Shown: positions 1 to 11,178, counted from the stretch's first letter. The stretch: 64,000 nucleotides of DNA from Litsea cubeba (GCA_012931725.1 CM022949.1:68274011-68338010); one strand, 5' to 3'. Notes: a model not told the origin generated them from the letters alone. Made by a program: numbers and translations.

Positions 1-465
1 AATGGTACTTGCGGGCCCCGAACGAAAATGACGAAGAAGACAAAAATGATCGGCGAAATTTCTACTTTCCAAAAGTATATTTTTGACAATTTCTGAAATT
101 TTCGAAATTTGGGTACAGGTTTTGTGTGAAATGTCGGTTCTGCCCTTTTTTCTCGAAAAACGCGATTTCTGATCACAAAGTCAAGTTGGCCAAAACATGA
201 AAGTTGATGATCTAAAGGAAATAAGTCAAAATACACATAAATTGGGATTTCACAAGCATCATGAATAAACTCGATAATTTCACACACAATCCACGGGCGC
301 CCCGGCCCGTGTCAAACTTAAGTCAAAGACTAACAAAGGTTCTCAAAGCTAATCAAACATCCTAATCTAGCTTAATAAAATAAGCTAATCGTCCACTAAC
401 CCCACTTATCCACTAATCACGATTAAAACATAATTAAATATTTCAAACCTGGGTCGGGTCTGACA
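1..465 (-). repeat. E1 3' LTR, partial (window edge)
   Basis: This segment matches 5504-5969 with only a few differences. Its inner boundary, TGTCA on the minus strand, ends at 465 next to a purine-rich tract. Only the U3-side end of the LTR lies in the window; about 2.8 kb is expected to the left. Confidence 0.9.
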
Positions 466-480
466 TCCTCCACCCCTAAG
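466..480 (-). other. E1 polypurine tract
   Basis: On the minus strand CTTAGGGGTGGAGGA directly precedes the TG of the 3' LTR. Position and purine content are those of a plus-strand priming site for reverse transcription. Confidence 0.8.
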
Positions 481-482
481 AA

Positions 483-1190
483 TCACATTTGGTCCTCCAA
501 ATGATCACTAACCTCTGGGAATAGCCGAGGGTACTTCTTTTGAACTTGCTCACGAAGCTCCCAAGTGGCTTCTTCTGGTCCATGATTCTCCCAACGAATC
601 TTTACCCACTGAATTGTCCTATTTCTCAGTTCTTGCTCTTTGGTGTCAATAATTTCTGCCGGTTTTTCGATGTAGGTGGCATCCTCTCTGACATCCAACG
701 GCTCATGATGTAACACGTGCAAAGGGTCTGAAACATACTTCCTTAACATTGACACGTGAAAACACGTTGTGCACACCCGACAGTTCTGGAGGCAAAGCTA
801 ATCTGTACGCCACTTCCCCGATTCGACTCAAGATCTCATACGGTCCAATAAATCTCTTAGACAATTTGCCCTTCTGCCCAAATCTCAGCGTCCCTCTGAC
901 CGGAGATACCTTCAAGAATACCTTGTCTCCAACTTGGAATTGTAGATCTTTCCTTCGAACATCAGCATAGCTCTTCTGTCGGCTCCTCGCAATCTTCAAT
1001 CTCTCATGGATAATCCTGACTTTATCACTTGTTTCCTCAACTAAAGATGGACCATGAAAACTGCGTTCTCCGACTTCTTCCCAACACACGGGGGTTCTAC
1101 ACTTCCTGCCATATAGCGCTTCAAAAGGGGCCATTCCTATGCTTGAATGGTAACTATTGTTGTAGGCAAATTCACAAAGCGGTAGATCCC
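483..1190 (-). pseudogene. E1 integrase C-terminus with chromodomain-like tail (pol fragment)
   Basis: The visible reading starts in the late catalytic core of a gypsy integrase (LCEFAYNNSYHSS, then ALYGRKCRTP) and continues through the C-terminal GPYEIL-type region. A tail with IRWENHGPEEATWELRE resembles the chromodomain-like end of chromovirus integrases. The coding frame changes within GTGTTTTCACG near 759-763, where one extra T in the T-run explains the shift. The reading stops at 483-485, just before the polypurine tract. The zinc-binding domain and most catalytic acids are absent because the upstream part of pol is deleted. In the element this protein would insert cDNA into chromatin. 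The fragment is dead. Confidence 0.85.
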
Positions 1191-2520
1191 GGGTCAAACA
1201 ACACTTTAGCTTCTACATCACAAATTAGGAGTTTACCTTCCACAAACATCACCCGCCGCTTCTGCATCCACTGATTGATATGGTTGAGACGGCCTTGCTG
1301 ACGCGGTCTGTTTTGATTCTGATTTGGTCTCCCAAGCTGCATATTCCTATTTTGTTGCTGTGGACGGGCATTCTGGTTCTGTGGCTGTTGACGGGGCTGC
1401 TGGATCTGCTGCTTGCCCTCGGGGGATTCTGAATTACTTGTTGATTTTGCTGAGGGGCTTGCCTTGGCGGCTGCTGAGGTGCCCTATTGCCCTGGTTCCT
1501 ATTGTTCGGGCAATCCTTCACTTGGTGGTCTGAGCTACCACACTTAAAACATGCACCTGAAATTCGATAACACTGCTGAGAAGGGTGATTCTTGCCACAA
1601 TGCTCACACCCGCCTTGAGTTGGAGCATTCTGCTGTTTCTTTTGTTTCTTTCCTTGGTACGATTTCTGTCCACCTTGAAACTGCTGCCTCTTTCTTTGGT
1701 TGTCCTTAATAATCTGGTTGTTGATATCCTCGAACCTGTAGGCCCTTTTGATAGCCTCTTGAAAGGTGGTTGGTGGTACCACACCTAAAGCATCTCTCAA
1801 AATAATGGGATTGAGCCCATCCATAAACTTAGTGATCTTTTTCTCCTCGGTGTCCACCAACTCTGGAGCATAGCGAGATAACTTTTCAAACTTGGTAAGA
1901 TATTTCCAGGACAGTCATACTCCTCTTGCTTAAGCAACTGGAACTCCGCTTGCCTTTTGCTTCTTAATATGTGCTGGGACATATTTCTCACTAAACTGCT
2001 GCTTGAAAGTGGCCCAAGCAATTCCATCTTCAATATTCTGATAGCCTTCCTTGACAGTCTTCCACCAAATGTCTGCCAACCCCAGTAAACATGGAGGCTG
2101 CCAAAAGAACTCGCTGTCTGCCAGTACATACAAAAATGTCGAAGATATTCTCGGTATGAGCCAACCAATCATCAGCTGTCAAAGGGTCTTCCTGACCCGT
2201 AAATTCTTTAGGACCCCTTTTTCTGAACTTCTCAAATAGAATATTAGGATCTCGGTCCCTATTCTGCACCGCTTCCACATTAGGTACTGGTTCCGGCCTC
2301 CTACCCAACACTTCAAGCAGTTGCCTTTGGACTTGAGTCAATTCCTCATCTTTCTTGGCCATTTGTTCTTGAAATCGAGCTTGATTTTCATTGGCTCGCT
2401 GCTGTTGTTCAACCAACATTTGCATGAGTTGTTGGAATGACCCGTCACCGGGTTTTCAATCTCGCTGTCATGATTGCTACCTGATGCATTCGCACTTGCC
2501 AGAGGTCGACGTGGAGGCAT
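1187..2520 (-). pseudogene. E1 gag with the start of protease
   Basis: The start is ATG at 2520, giving MPPRRPLASANASG. The coat-protein region follows (FEKFRKRGPKEFTGQEDPL), then a zinc-knuckle segment with CEHCGKNHPSQQC and CFKCGSSDHQVKDC around 1520-1610, then the beginning of retropepsin ending in VLFDPGST at about 1187. Gag would package element RNA. The reading moves between frames near 2430, 2040-2170 and 1860-1930, so several small indels disrupt it. Immediately after the protease DPGST motif the sequence jumps to late integrase, so the rest of protease and all of RT and RNase H are lost. Confidence 0.85.
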
Positions 2521-2668
2521 AGTGCTGCAAAACAACTTGTTAGTACAACAAGATATAATAATAAAGCGTTCCCAATCCCAAATCGATGCTAACTAACGGT
2601 TAGTGCTAACGAATCCTTGCCACGTCCTTATGTTTCTAATCCAATTTTAATTGCCTCAAATATTTCTC

Positions 2669-2680
2669 GCTCTGATACCA
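2669..2680 (-). other. E1 primer binding site (initiator Met tRNA type)
   Basis: The minus strand reads TGGTATCAGAGC, complementary to the 3' end of plant initiator Met tRNA. It lies four bases inside the 5' LTR end. Confidence 0.9.
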
Positions 2681-2684
2681 AGCC

Positions 2685-5600
2685 TGTCACGCCCCCGGAC
2701 CGAGGTCCCGCTAAACGAGGCCTTAATCCGGGGACGCGGCGCGACGGGCCGGAAAATTCCGCCCGCACACGCTAGTTTCCCACAGGTTTCCGCGGTAAGG
2801 ATTCACGGAATCCGATCCAATAGTGATATATAAGAATCACTTTCATACAAATGACTTACGCGGAAGCATTGTAGCAAACATAAAAGTCTCTCAAACGGGT
2901 ATAGAAATGAGAACGCAAGAGACTAGCATCAAAAGAGAAACATTTTACTGTAGGCCCCAAAGTTAGTTTAAATTTGATACAAAAGTAAAGTTAAGCATTA
3001 ATTACAAACTTTCCCAAAAGAAAATAAGCCAACAATGGCCATGACAAAAACCCAAAATGTATATCATGAAATCCCCAGAATGTAATCGCAGCTCCAAGGC
3101 AACCCGACGTCTAATTGACGTCATCGGGCCGCCACTCGCCCTCCACTGGAACTATAGGTTCCGCCTCGAAGTGCGCCTCAACCGCGAGGGGCTCGACATC
3201 TGGCACCAAACAAAAGAGAGTCAGACACGACGGTCTGGCAAGCAATTACAACAATAATAGGATGAGAGCAAACAAAACATGATAAGTAAGAGCTACGATG
3301 AAATCACGATTAATAACAATGTCGAAGTAAAGGTAGAAGATACATCTCGATGGTTTACAAATCCAATGTCATGATGAGTGACATAAACAAATACCATGAG
3401 ATGAATATTAATGCATAAAAACATTGGCAACCCACATAAAGCTATATTCTCCTGTTACCGAAGTAACCGGAGCAGACAAACCGTAGCCACTAATCGTTGG
3501 ACCGGAACGACATAGTCTGTATCAGACAGAACCGTAGCCACTACTCGTGGGACCGGATAATTACCGTTGCCAATGGTCGGTACAGACAGAATCCAAACTG
3601 CAGCTAGCAGACAAATTAAAGACCCCAAGCAGGATGATCAGTCCGACAAGGTGACCTAAGCCTAGTGGTGCCATTATAGTGAAAATCCGAAACCTCGAAA
3701 GAAATGCAATTCTATTTATAAGATACATTTCCAAAGTCGATAAGAGAACTACTCCAAAACAATGCATATGGCAAATCTAAGCAAAACAGGTGAGTAGTTT
3801 CATCATTACTAAAATATGGGGGTAACCCACTTCAAAACATTAAAAGAATTGGAGAAAGAACCAAAACAAAAGTCTTTTACACAAAAGAATGTATGATGAT
3901 TCGATCGACTAAAGCGGGTAGTCTCGATATACAATTGACCCCTTTATTGTCATTAAAAGAAAGTGATTTGGTGCCACCGAAGATCATTGACAATCATAAG
4001 GGATTAAGTGTACACTTAGACTTGAGGGTTTTTCCCAAGTAGTATTGACCATAGTCCAAGACACTTCTCACCATGAATTCTAGGCTTGAAAAAGGTTGAA
4101 TGGGCTTCTCTTATAGAAAAGAAGAAAAGGGCTGAATTGGGCTTGGACATAGGCTTGAAGTGGACTTGAATGTTATACCCAATAAGTCTTCCTTAGAAGT
4201 AGGTTTAAATCCCTTTTAATCAGGCCCACAACTGGCCTTATCCAAGCTCAAACAGTCCATTGAAAGCAAGCCCAAACAGTCCCTAAAGTAGCCCACAATT
4301 CATGTCATAAATAGCCCAACATTAGGACTCAAAAACAGCCCGAGAGTTGACCTTAAAACAGGCCTAAAAGACACCTAGGGAATGGGCTTATCACAATCTT
4401 CAATTGGGCCCTCAAACAGCCCTAAATGGACCATTAACCAGGCCCAAACCCGAGCCCAGACTGAGCTGGGCTCGCTCGAGCGGACCCAGACAGAAGCTGG
4501 GTCGCTCGAGCGAGGGCCAGGCAGTGCCTGGTCCGCTCGAGCGGCCCACTGGGCCGCTCGAGCGGACTGGGCCTGCCCAGTCCAGCCCGAGTGCAGAAAT
4601 CCTCCTTTTTTTTTGTTTTTCTTCCTCTTTTCTTGATCATTTCCATTCCCTTTCATTCCTTTCTTCCATACACAATTCTACAACATCTTGGGCCTCTTCT
4701 CAACCTCCACAAATCATTAAACCATCATCCATAATCATCTAATTAACACAAACTCAACACTTTTTAAAAGATTCCAAGTTCTTTTCCCTTTTCTTTGAAC
4801 ACCCATTTGAACACAATGAAACAAACTTTCCAAGAAGCCATAGTGAGAACAAACTCCCAATGCATGGTAGAGCAATAACATAAATTAAGGTAACTATGAC
4901 AATGATCCATTAAATCAAAATAAACCATAAACTAAAGAAGATTAACACAAAAGGAAATCAAGAATATAGAACCAATGAGAGAAAACATCACATAATTGTT
5001 GAAATATACTTGCCTCTAGCCAAGATATGATCAAAATCACTCTTCAAACCAAGCCTTAGAGCCTCAAGCTCCAAATCTACAAAAACCCCAAAATTTTCCC
5101 AAGAAACCCTAAAAAGTCAACATTTGTAAATCTCCAATGAAAACCTTAGCAAATGGAATTAAAACACTCCAATGGAGAGGAAGACAAGAATCTTGAGTTT
5201 AGAAAACTATTGCTAACCTTGAGGAACCCAAACAAAGAAGAGAGGCTTGAATAAGGGGCTTCACTTAGCTCAAACTCCTCAAAAAGAGTATCTTTGGGAA
5301 GCTTGAAGAGGGAGGAAGAATTTGAGGAGATCAATCCTCCAAGAACACCTCACCAAGTGAGAGTTCCAGATGAGAGAGAGTGAGAAGAAAGGAAAGGAAA
5401 AAGCCCTAGCAAAGAAAGTTGCTGGAGTGAAATGAAGAAGGAGAAAGAAGAGTCCCCTTCTTAAGAGACAAGTCTTGTGGGCCCCGATCTTCACAAGACT
5501 ACAAATGGTACTTGCGGGCCCCGAACGAAAACGACGAAGAAGACAAAAATGATCGGCGAAATTTCTACTTTCCAAAAAGTATATTTTTGACAATTTCTGA

Positions 5601-5969
5601 AATTTTCGAAATTTGGGTACAGGTTTTGTGTGAAATGTCGGTTCTGCCCTTTTTCTCGAAAAACGCGATTTCTGATCACAAAATCAAGTTGGCCAAAACA
5701 TGAAAGTTGATGATCTAAAGGAAATAAGTCAAAATACACATAAATTGGGATTTCACAAGCATCATGAATAAACTCGATAATTTCACACACAATCCACGGG
5801 CGCCCCGGCCCGTGTCAAACTTAAGTCAAGGACTAATCAAAGGTTCTCAAAGCTAATCAAACATCCTAATCTAGCTTAATAAAATAAGCTAATCATCCAC
5901 TAACCCACTTATCCACTAATCATGATTAAAACATAATTAAATATTTCAAACCTGGGTCGGGGTCTGACA
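2685..5969 (-). repeat. E1 5' LTR (about 3.3 kb)
   Basis: On the minus strand it starts TGTCAGACCCC at 5969 and ends CGTGACA at 2685, next to the primer site. The outer 466 bases are repeated at 1-465. It contains a cluster of palindromic GC-rich repeats (4461-4580) and short repeats built on CCGTAGCCACTA around 3480-3600. Short open frames inside it, for instance around 4380-4740, follow the repeat composition and are not credible genes. Confidence 0.85.
4461..4580. repeat. Palindromic GC-rich repeat cluster in the E1 LTR
   Basis: The 10-bp perfect palindrome CGCTCGAGCG occurs at 4473, 4503, 4534 and 4555 (spacings 30, 31 and 21). The intervening segments are themselves inverted repeats, for example CCCAG...CTGGG and CCAGGCAGTGCCTGG. 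A long run of stem-loops could form. Confidence 0.9.
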
Positions 5970-6590
5970 GTCTCGCCCCTACGTCCGCCACGTCATCGGA
6001 CACGTAGCTGAGTACGCGCACGTGCCAATGGGACAGATGGCCCATCCCAGCCGTCCACAATCTTCGCCAGATCGCTGACAAGGCGGCATCCAGCGACTGT
6101 AGCTAAATCAGGGCAGAGCCCGAAGATGGATCGATGGGACCTCAACCGCCAAAGACTTGGGATACGATCAGGCCCAACATGACATGCATTTAATGCGTTG
6201 TGGGCTGATCGGACTGGCAATAAATGCTTTGCGGGCTATGATGGACCCGCATTTATTACTTTGTGGGCTAATGATATCATTCCTATCAGATCTAGGGGCC
6301 CACTCCAAGATATCAGGTAGAATCCTCTATAAATAAGATGACATTCCATAACAAAGGTATGCATGGACACCCCCCTCTTGAGCCGTTACTCTGCCTCTCT
6401 TCTCCCTCTTCCTCCTCTGTTTAGTTCATACTAACTTAGGCATCGGAGAGCCTTGCGCCACCTAGGCCAGGGTCCTCTGACCGTTTGTTCCTCTCCTTTC
6501 AGGCTTAAGGGCAGCTGACCTTCATCATATATTTGGATAAGTCCTACCAGGCACCCCATAATCTTGTGAGTTATAATTTTTGCACTTACA
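5970..6590 (+). repeat. Tat-A 5' LTR, 3' portion only
   Basis: It aligns to 58221-58843 of the 3' LTR with scattered substitutions. The left border is the E1 insertion point; the first roughly 229 bp of this LTR should lie left of the window beyond the E1 3' LTR. It ends TGCACTTACA before the primer site. Confidence 0.9.
6328..6335 (+). promoter_or_regulatory. TATA box of the Tat-A 5' LTR
   Basis: TATAAATA occurs here and at the equivalent place in the 3' LTR (58580-58587), about 260 bp before the LTR end. This is a plausible core promoter for the genomic transcript. Confidence 0.6.
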
Positions 6591-6592
6591 AT

Positions 6593-6610
6593 TGGCGCCG
6601 TCTGTGGGAA
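6593..6610 (+). other. Tat-A primer binding site
   Basis: TGGCGCCGTCTGTGGGAA begins two bases after the LTR end. Its first nine bases match the complement of the tRNA-Asp 3' end as I know it; the rest diverges, so the exact primer tRNA is not certain. Confidence 0.7.
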
Positions 6611-6637
6611 AGTACTAACCAAATCATCCTAAGTATA

Positions 6638-8570
6638 ATGCCTCCGAAAGCTAAGAAAGGTGGAGAATCTTTGAGAGCGATGCTCCAGCTGCCGCCACCT
6701 CCGGGCATGTCGTCGGACGCTCATCCTCAGAGGCAATCCGGGGCAGGGCCTGGCCCAGCTGCAGGTGAAGAGCATTCAGACACACACCTCTTTGTCCAGA
6801 TTCCATTCCCAGAGCGAGTCGATGATTCATCCCTGGGCGAGGAAGTTATGCCTCCCCGGTGGAATGAACGGCGACAGGAGCGTCCTCAGAGGGACAAATC
6901 CGTAGCAGTTAGCAAGTCCCACCATTCACGCCACTTCACTGGCGATGGGGATGTCGCGGCTCAAACGTCCTCATCCAGGAGCAAGAGAAGCTAATCCGCC
7001 AGCTCCAGCAGCAACTAAGAGCCGGAGGAGCGACCTCGTTAAGGCAACCCTCTGGATGTCAAGGCGAGAGGAGGGCCACCCAGAGCAGGGCGATCCCTTC
7101 CTCCCACGAGGATTTGAGAACTTATATGGATGAAAAGCGCGGTCAGGCCCACGACGAAGGCTCGAGTAATAGTCGAAGCCATCATGGCCGAGACAGCCGA
7201 GCTCCCAACCATCACGGTCGAGGCCACTCAAAGAGGAAGTCGGAGATGCTGTCACCAGAGAAGGATAACAAGCAAGAATGGCTCGATAGGCGCATCAAGC
7301 TGGCGGTTCAGCGCAACTTAGAGATGGCCGGACTCGCCCAAGATCAGTAGGATATTTGTGGCCCTGCCGATTTGGGGGTTTCCCCCTTCACTCGGGAGAT
7401 CAAAGAGACTCCCCTGCCCAAGAAGTTCTCCGTCCCGCGATTCGTCCTCTACGACGGAGTCTCAGATCCCGCCGCTCACCTCCGACACTTCGCCCAGAGG
7501 ATTTCTATTTGGGGGGACGAGTCCAGCTTAACTGTAAAATCTTCTCTTCCAGTCTGGGTGACCTCCCTCTGAAATGGTTCTGCGCCCTCCCAGAGAGATC
7601 TATCTCGAGTTGGAGGCAGCTCCAGCTCTCCTTCTTGAAGAAATTTCAGGCCTACAGTGTTGTTCCCAAGACCGATGCTGATATACTGGCCCTGAAGATG
7701 AAGCAGGGCGAGAACATTACCCAGTTCGCTAAGCGATTCTAGGCGACGTATAGCCAAATCGAAGTCTCCAAAGACGAAGTGGCAGTTTTCGCTTTTCAAA
7801 ATGCTCTATTACCAGGAAACGAGCTTAGGAAAGACATGGCCGGAGACCCTGTGACCTCCGTGCCGGCGTTGATGTCCTGGGTGAAGTGCTATATTGCCTG
7901 TGAAGAAGATGATATTCGGGCCTGGGAAAGCCACGACACAGGGCACAAGGACAAGGGCGACCAGCCTCATAAGAAGGATAAGAAGCCCTTTCGAAGAGAG
8001 GAGTCAAACCAAGCTTGGGTTTCGACCACCTCGGCAAAAGCTCCAGTGTCCAAATCCGGGGGCAGCAGGAAGCCCAGGCCTTCCTCCAATTCCTACCAAG
8101 CTGTGAATACCATCTTCAAGGAACCCATCCATCAGATCATGAATAAAATCAAGCAGCGGCCATATTTCAGCTGGCCTCAGCCTATGCAGGGTGATCCCTC
8201 CTCCCGAGACTAGAGTAGGTTTTGCGCCTACCACAAGCAAAATGGGCACAAAACTGAGGAATGTAGGGTCCTGAAGTCACACCTGGAGAAGCTCGCCAAT
8301 GAAGGCCACCTGAAGGATTACATCAAAATGGGAGATGCTGGCAGCGGCCGAAACCATCAAAGAGGTGACAAGGGCCCGGACAGCGATGGATCGAAGAAGA
8401 TCATCAACGTCATCCACCTGGCACACTCAGTGCCTTCCGCTTCCCCAAGGGGCAACATCCAGGCTCGTGCCGAAGCTAGGCAGGCCTCTCATGGAAAAGA
8501 AGTGATGAGGGCCGAACTCGGACTAGCATCAAAGAGAGCACGGCGTGAGCGCCCAGCGATCTGTTTTTCG
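6638..8570 (+). pseudogene. Tat-A gag
   Basis: The start is ATG at 6638 (MPPKAKKGGESLRAML), 28 bases after the primer site. The N-terminus is Pro/Arg-rich, a low-complexity charged segment follows, and then a capsid-like region (KKFSVPRFVLYDGVSDPAAHL; WFCALPERSISSW; FLKKFQAYS) between 7420 and 7850. A short zinc-knuckle-like motif CAYHKQNGHKTEEC lies at 8223-8264. The frame is broken near 6950-6994 and 7520, and TAG stops stand at 7348, 7740 and 8211. The last immediately precedes the knuckle and is best read as a CAG codon changed to TAG. Gag would assemble the virus-like particle. Confidence 0.85.
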
Positions 8571-9110
8571 GATAAGGACTTCGAAGGAGTCCAGCTCCCC
8601 CATAACGATCCACTACTCCTCACGTTGAAGCTGCGGGACTTCACAGTTAGGAGGATCCTCATCGATCCCGGTAGTTCATCTGAAATCCTTTATTTCAGCT
8701 GCTTCAAAAAGATGGGTCTCTCGGAAGCGGACCTGCAAGAGGCCCGTACCCCTTTGATCGAGTTCAGCGCGAATCCAGTCTACCCCAGAGGGAAGGTAAC
8801 TCTGGAGGCCTGGGTAGGTGGGGCCACCGTGATGACCGAGTTCCTTGTGGTAGACGCTCCATCCCCCTATAACGCTATTATGGGTAGGACCTGGCTCTAC
8901 AATATGCAGGCTATTCCCTCCACTCTTCACCGAAAGCTCAAATTCCTATTGGAAAACAAAGATGGCAGTGTGAACGTGATCACCGTGGAAGGAGACCGGC
9001 AGATGGCCAAACAATGCATGATGGCCGTAGTTCCTGGAGAAAAGGAGCCGGGGGCAGGTACATATGGCAGAACTTGAAAGGGAGCTGGACGAGATCGGCT
9101 GAGACCATGA
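8571..9110 (+). pseudogene. Tat-A protease (pol)
   Basis: The reading continues in the gag frame. RRILIDPGSSSEILYF contains the aspartic protease active site as DPGSS rather than the textbook DTG/DSG (about 8648-8700). The second flap/strand region is NAIMGRTWLYNM (about 8870). The coding stretch is open from 8328 to a TGA at 9075, after which the frame shifts before RT. Retropepsin would cleave the polyprotein. It is identified by motif and position; the fold was not modelled. Confidence 0.8.
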
Positions 9111-9121
9111 AAAGAAGAGCA

Positions 9122-10030
9122 GCGAAGATCTAGCCGAGGTCAGGATCGATCCCCTTGACCCGGACAGATTCTTCCTGCTCGGTAGCCAACTTGCCGATCC
9201 CGAAAAGGCCGAGCTCTCAAAATTCTTGATGCAGAACAGAGATGTCTTCGCCTGGACTCCGAACGAAATGCCTGGGATCGACCACGAAGTTATGTGTCAC
9301 AAGCTGAATGTGGATCCCAACCACAAACCCGTGATACAAAAAGCCCGCAGGATAGGTTTGCCGCAGACAGAAGCCGTGGTCGAAGAGGTCGACAGATTGC
9401 TGGAAGCTGAAGCGATCAGAGAAGTCTAGTACCCGGTCTGGTTAGCCAACACGGTGGTCGTCAAGAAGAAAACCGGCAAGTGGAGGGTGTGCGTCGATTT
9501 CACCGACCTCAACAAAGCTTGCCCAAAGGGCAGCTTCCCGCTTCCGAAAATTGATCAAATGATCGACGCCACTGCTGGCCACGATAGGATGAGCTTCCTC
9601 GACGCTTATCGAGGATACCACCAGATCCCGATGTTTGAGCCGGACGAGGAGAAGACTGCGTTCATAACCCCCCGCGGCAGTTATTGTTACAAGGTGATGC
9701 CCTTCAGATTGAAAAACGCAGGAGCAACCTACCAGTGACTCGTCACGAAGATGTTTCAGGCTCAGCTCGGCAAAACTGTCGAATTATATATTGATGACAT
9801 GGTCATCAAATCCAAGCAGTCTTAAGACCATCTGGGAGACTTGGCTCAAATCTTCAGTATACTCAGGGAGCTCAAGCTCAAGTTGAACGCCTCCAAATGC
9901 GCTTTCGGCGTCGCTTCCGGCAGATTCCTCGGAAGCCTAGTAACACGAAGAGGGATAGAGGCCAATCCAGACCAGATCACGGCAATCTTGGGAGTCCAGA
10001 GTCCGACGACTACAAAGGAGGTCTAAAAGA
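9122..10030 (+). pseudogene. Tat-A reverse transcriptase
   Basis: The frame starting near 9122 carries the gypsy RT series: FAWTPNEMPGID, then VDFTDLNKACPKGSFPLPKID, then FLDAYRGYHQI, then TPRGSYCYKVMPF, and the catalytic YIDDMV at 9787-9804. The substrate-binding and catalytic residues that I can see are retained. In-frame stops at 9427 (TAG), 9736 (TGA), 9823 (TAA) and 10024 (TAA) interrupt it. Context from relatives suggests former Gln codons at 9427 and 10024 and an Arg codon at 9736. RT would make cDNA primed from 6593. Confidence 0.9.
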
Positions 10031-10690
10031 TAACTAGCATGGCTGCCGCGCTCAATCGATTCATCAGCAAATCGTCAGATAAGTGCAGGCCTTTCTTTCA
10101 GCTTTTAAGGAAAAACTTAAAATTTCAATGGACCCCTGAGTGCGACCAAGCATTGCAAGCACTCAAAACCTATCTTTCTTCACCACCCTTACTCTCTACC
10201 CCAACTCGGGGGGAGACGTTGTATTTGTATCTAGCGGTCTCGGATCACGCGGTGAGCTCTATCCTCGTCAAAGAGGATGATAAGCTGCAAAATCCAATCT
10301 ATTACACGGGCAAGATCCTTCTTAACGCCGAGGCCGAATACCTTTTGCTTGAGAAGCTCGCGCTGGCACTCGTCAGTGCCTCCCATAAGAGCTCTCATTA
10401 TTTTCAGTCCCACACCATTGTGGATGTTACAAAGCACCCACTCCGGTCCATCTTCAAAAAAGCTGACTTTTCAGGGAGAATCTCAAAGCGGGCGGTCGAA
10501 CTGGGACATTATGACATCCAATATCAACCCAGGACTGCGATCAAAGCCTAGGTTTTGGCAGATTTGATTGTTGAGTTCATGTCCCCGAGCTCAGTTTCCA
10601 CCCAGCCCGGCACCGAACTGGGAGGCATAGGGCGTGAAAGCGAAGTCACCGAGGTCGATGAACTATTTCGAAGCCAAGCCCTTAACTCGG
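10031..10690 (+). pseudogene. Tat-A first RNase H domain (degenerate gypsy type)
   Basis: Right after RT comes the connector and gypsy-type RNase H segment: CDQALQALKTYLSSPPLL, LYLYLAVSDHAVSSILV, NPIYYTGK, and HPLRSIFKKADFSGRI. The usual catalytic DAS is replaced by AVSDHAVS, as is known for Tat elements, in which this domain has become a structural connection. A TAG at 10549 follows AIKA and probably replaces a Gln before VLADLIVEF. From there the chain passes into a second RNase H. Confidence 0.8.
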
Positions 10691-11148
10691 CATGGAAAGT
10701 CTTCGTCGACGGCTCATCTACTTCCAAGAGAGCTGGCGCGGGCGTAGTCCTCCAATCGCCAGAATGATTGGTCATAGAACAAACTCTGACCCTGGACTTC
10801 AAAGCAACAAACAACGAAGCTGAGTACGAGGCTCTGATTGCGGGACTAAACAACGCCCAAATCCTCGGAGCCCAGCAATTGGTGGTCTTTAGCGATTCAC
10901 AATTGGTCACAAGCCAGCTAACTGGGGACTACCAAGCCCGGGACGACAAGATGGCGGCCTATCTAGCCCTCGTAAAGAAACTTCTCACTCATTTCCAGAT
11001 AGTCGAAGTCAGGCAGATCTCCAGGGATACCAACACGCATGCTGATGTGCTCGCAAACCTGGCCTCCGCTGTCGAAGCAGGAAAGAAAAGAACTGTTGAG
11101 GTTGGATCGATACCGATATCAAGCTTAGAGCTCCATCCATCTCGGTAG
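10690..11148 (+). pseudogene. Tat-A second (archaeal-like) RNase H domain
   Basis: It carries the whole catalytic series of the additional RNase H of Tat elements: FVDGSS with Asp at 10708, NNEAEYEAL with Glu at 10816 and 10822, FSDSQL with Asp at 10894, and HADVLANLAS with Asp at 11044. This domain would remove the RNA strand during cDNA synthesis in place of the degenerate first RNase H. TGA at 10765 lies where relatives have SPEG, and further stops at 11146 and 11176 separate it from integrase. Lineage-level significance comes from published work on Tat RNase H; the motifs are read directly. Confidence 0.88.
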
Positions 11149-11178
11149 GTCATATGCCTTGACCTTGGACCGAGCTAG

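Larger units (their letters stand above)
1..5969 (-). mobile_element. E1: Tekay/Del-like Ty3/gypsy chromovirus, internally deleted; 3' LTR runs off the window
   Basis: Read on the minus strand the order is 5' LTR (5969-2685), primer binding site (2680-2669), gag, start of protease, a fused integrase C-terminus with chromodomain, polypurine tract (480-466) and 3' LTR (465 to beyond base 1). Bases 1-465 repeat 5504-5969 almost exactly, which identifies the LTR pair. The LTR of about 3.3 kb, a primer site complementary to initiator Met tRNA and a chromodomain-type tail fit the Tekay/Del group of chromoviruses; the lineage is inferred. The right end abuts the interrupted 5' LTR of Tat-A at 5970. 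Protease core, RT, RNase H and most of integrase are missing, so it is non-autonomous. Confidence 0.85.

Noticed and set aside
2669..2680. tRNA gene suggested by the tRNA-like primer site sequences
   Set aside because: Only the 12-base complement of a tRNA 3' end is present next to an LTR; no cloverleaf is nearby.
4375..4742. Overlapping frames of 70-112 codons on both strands in the E1 LTR
   Set aside because: They arise from the GC-rich palindromic repeats and their translations are low-complexity.
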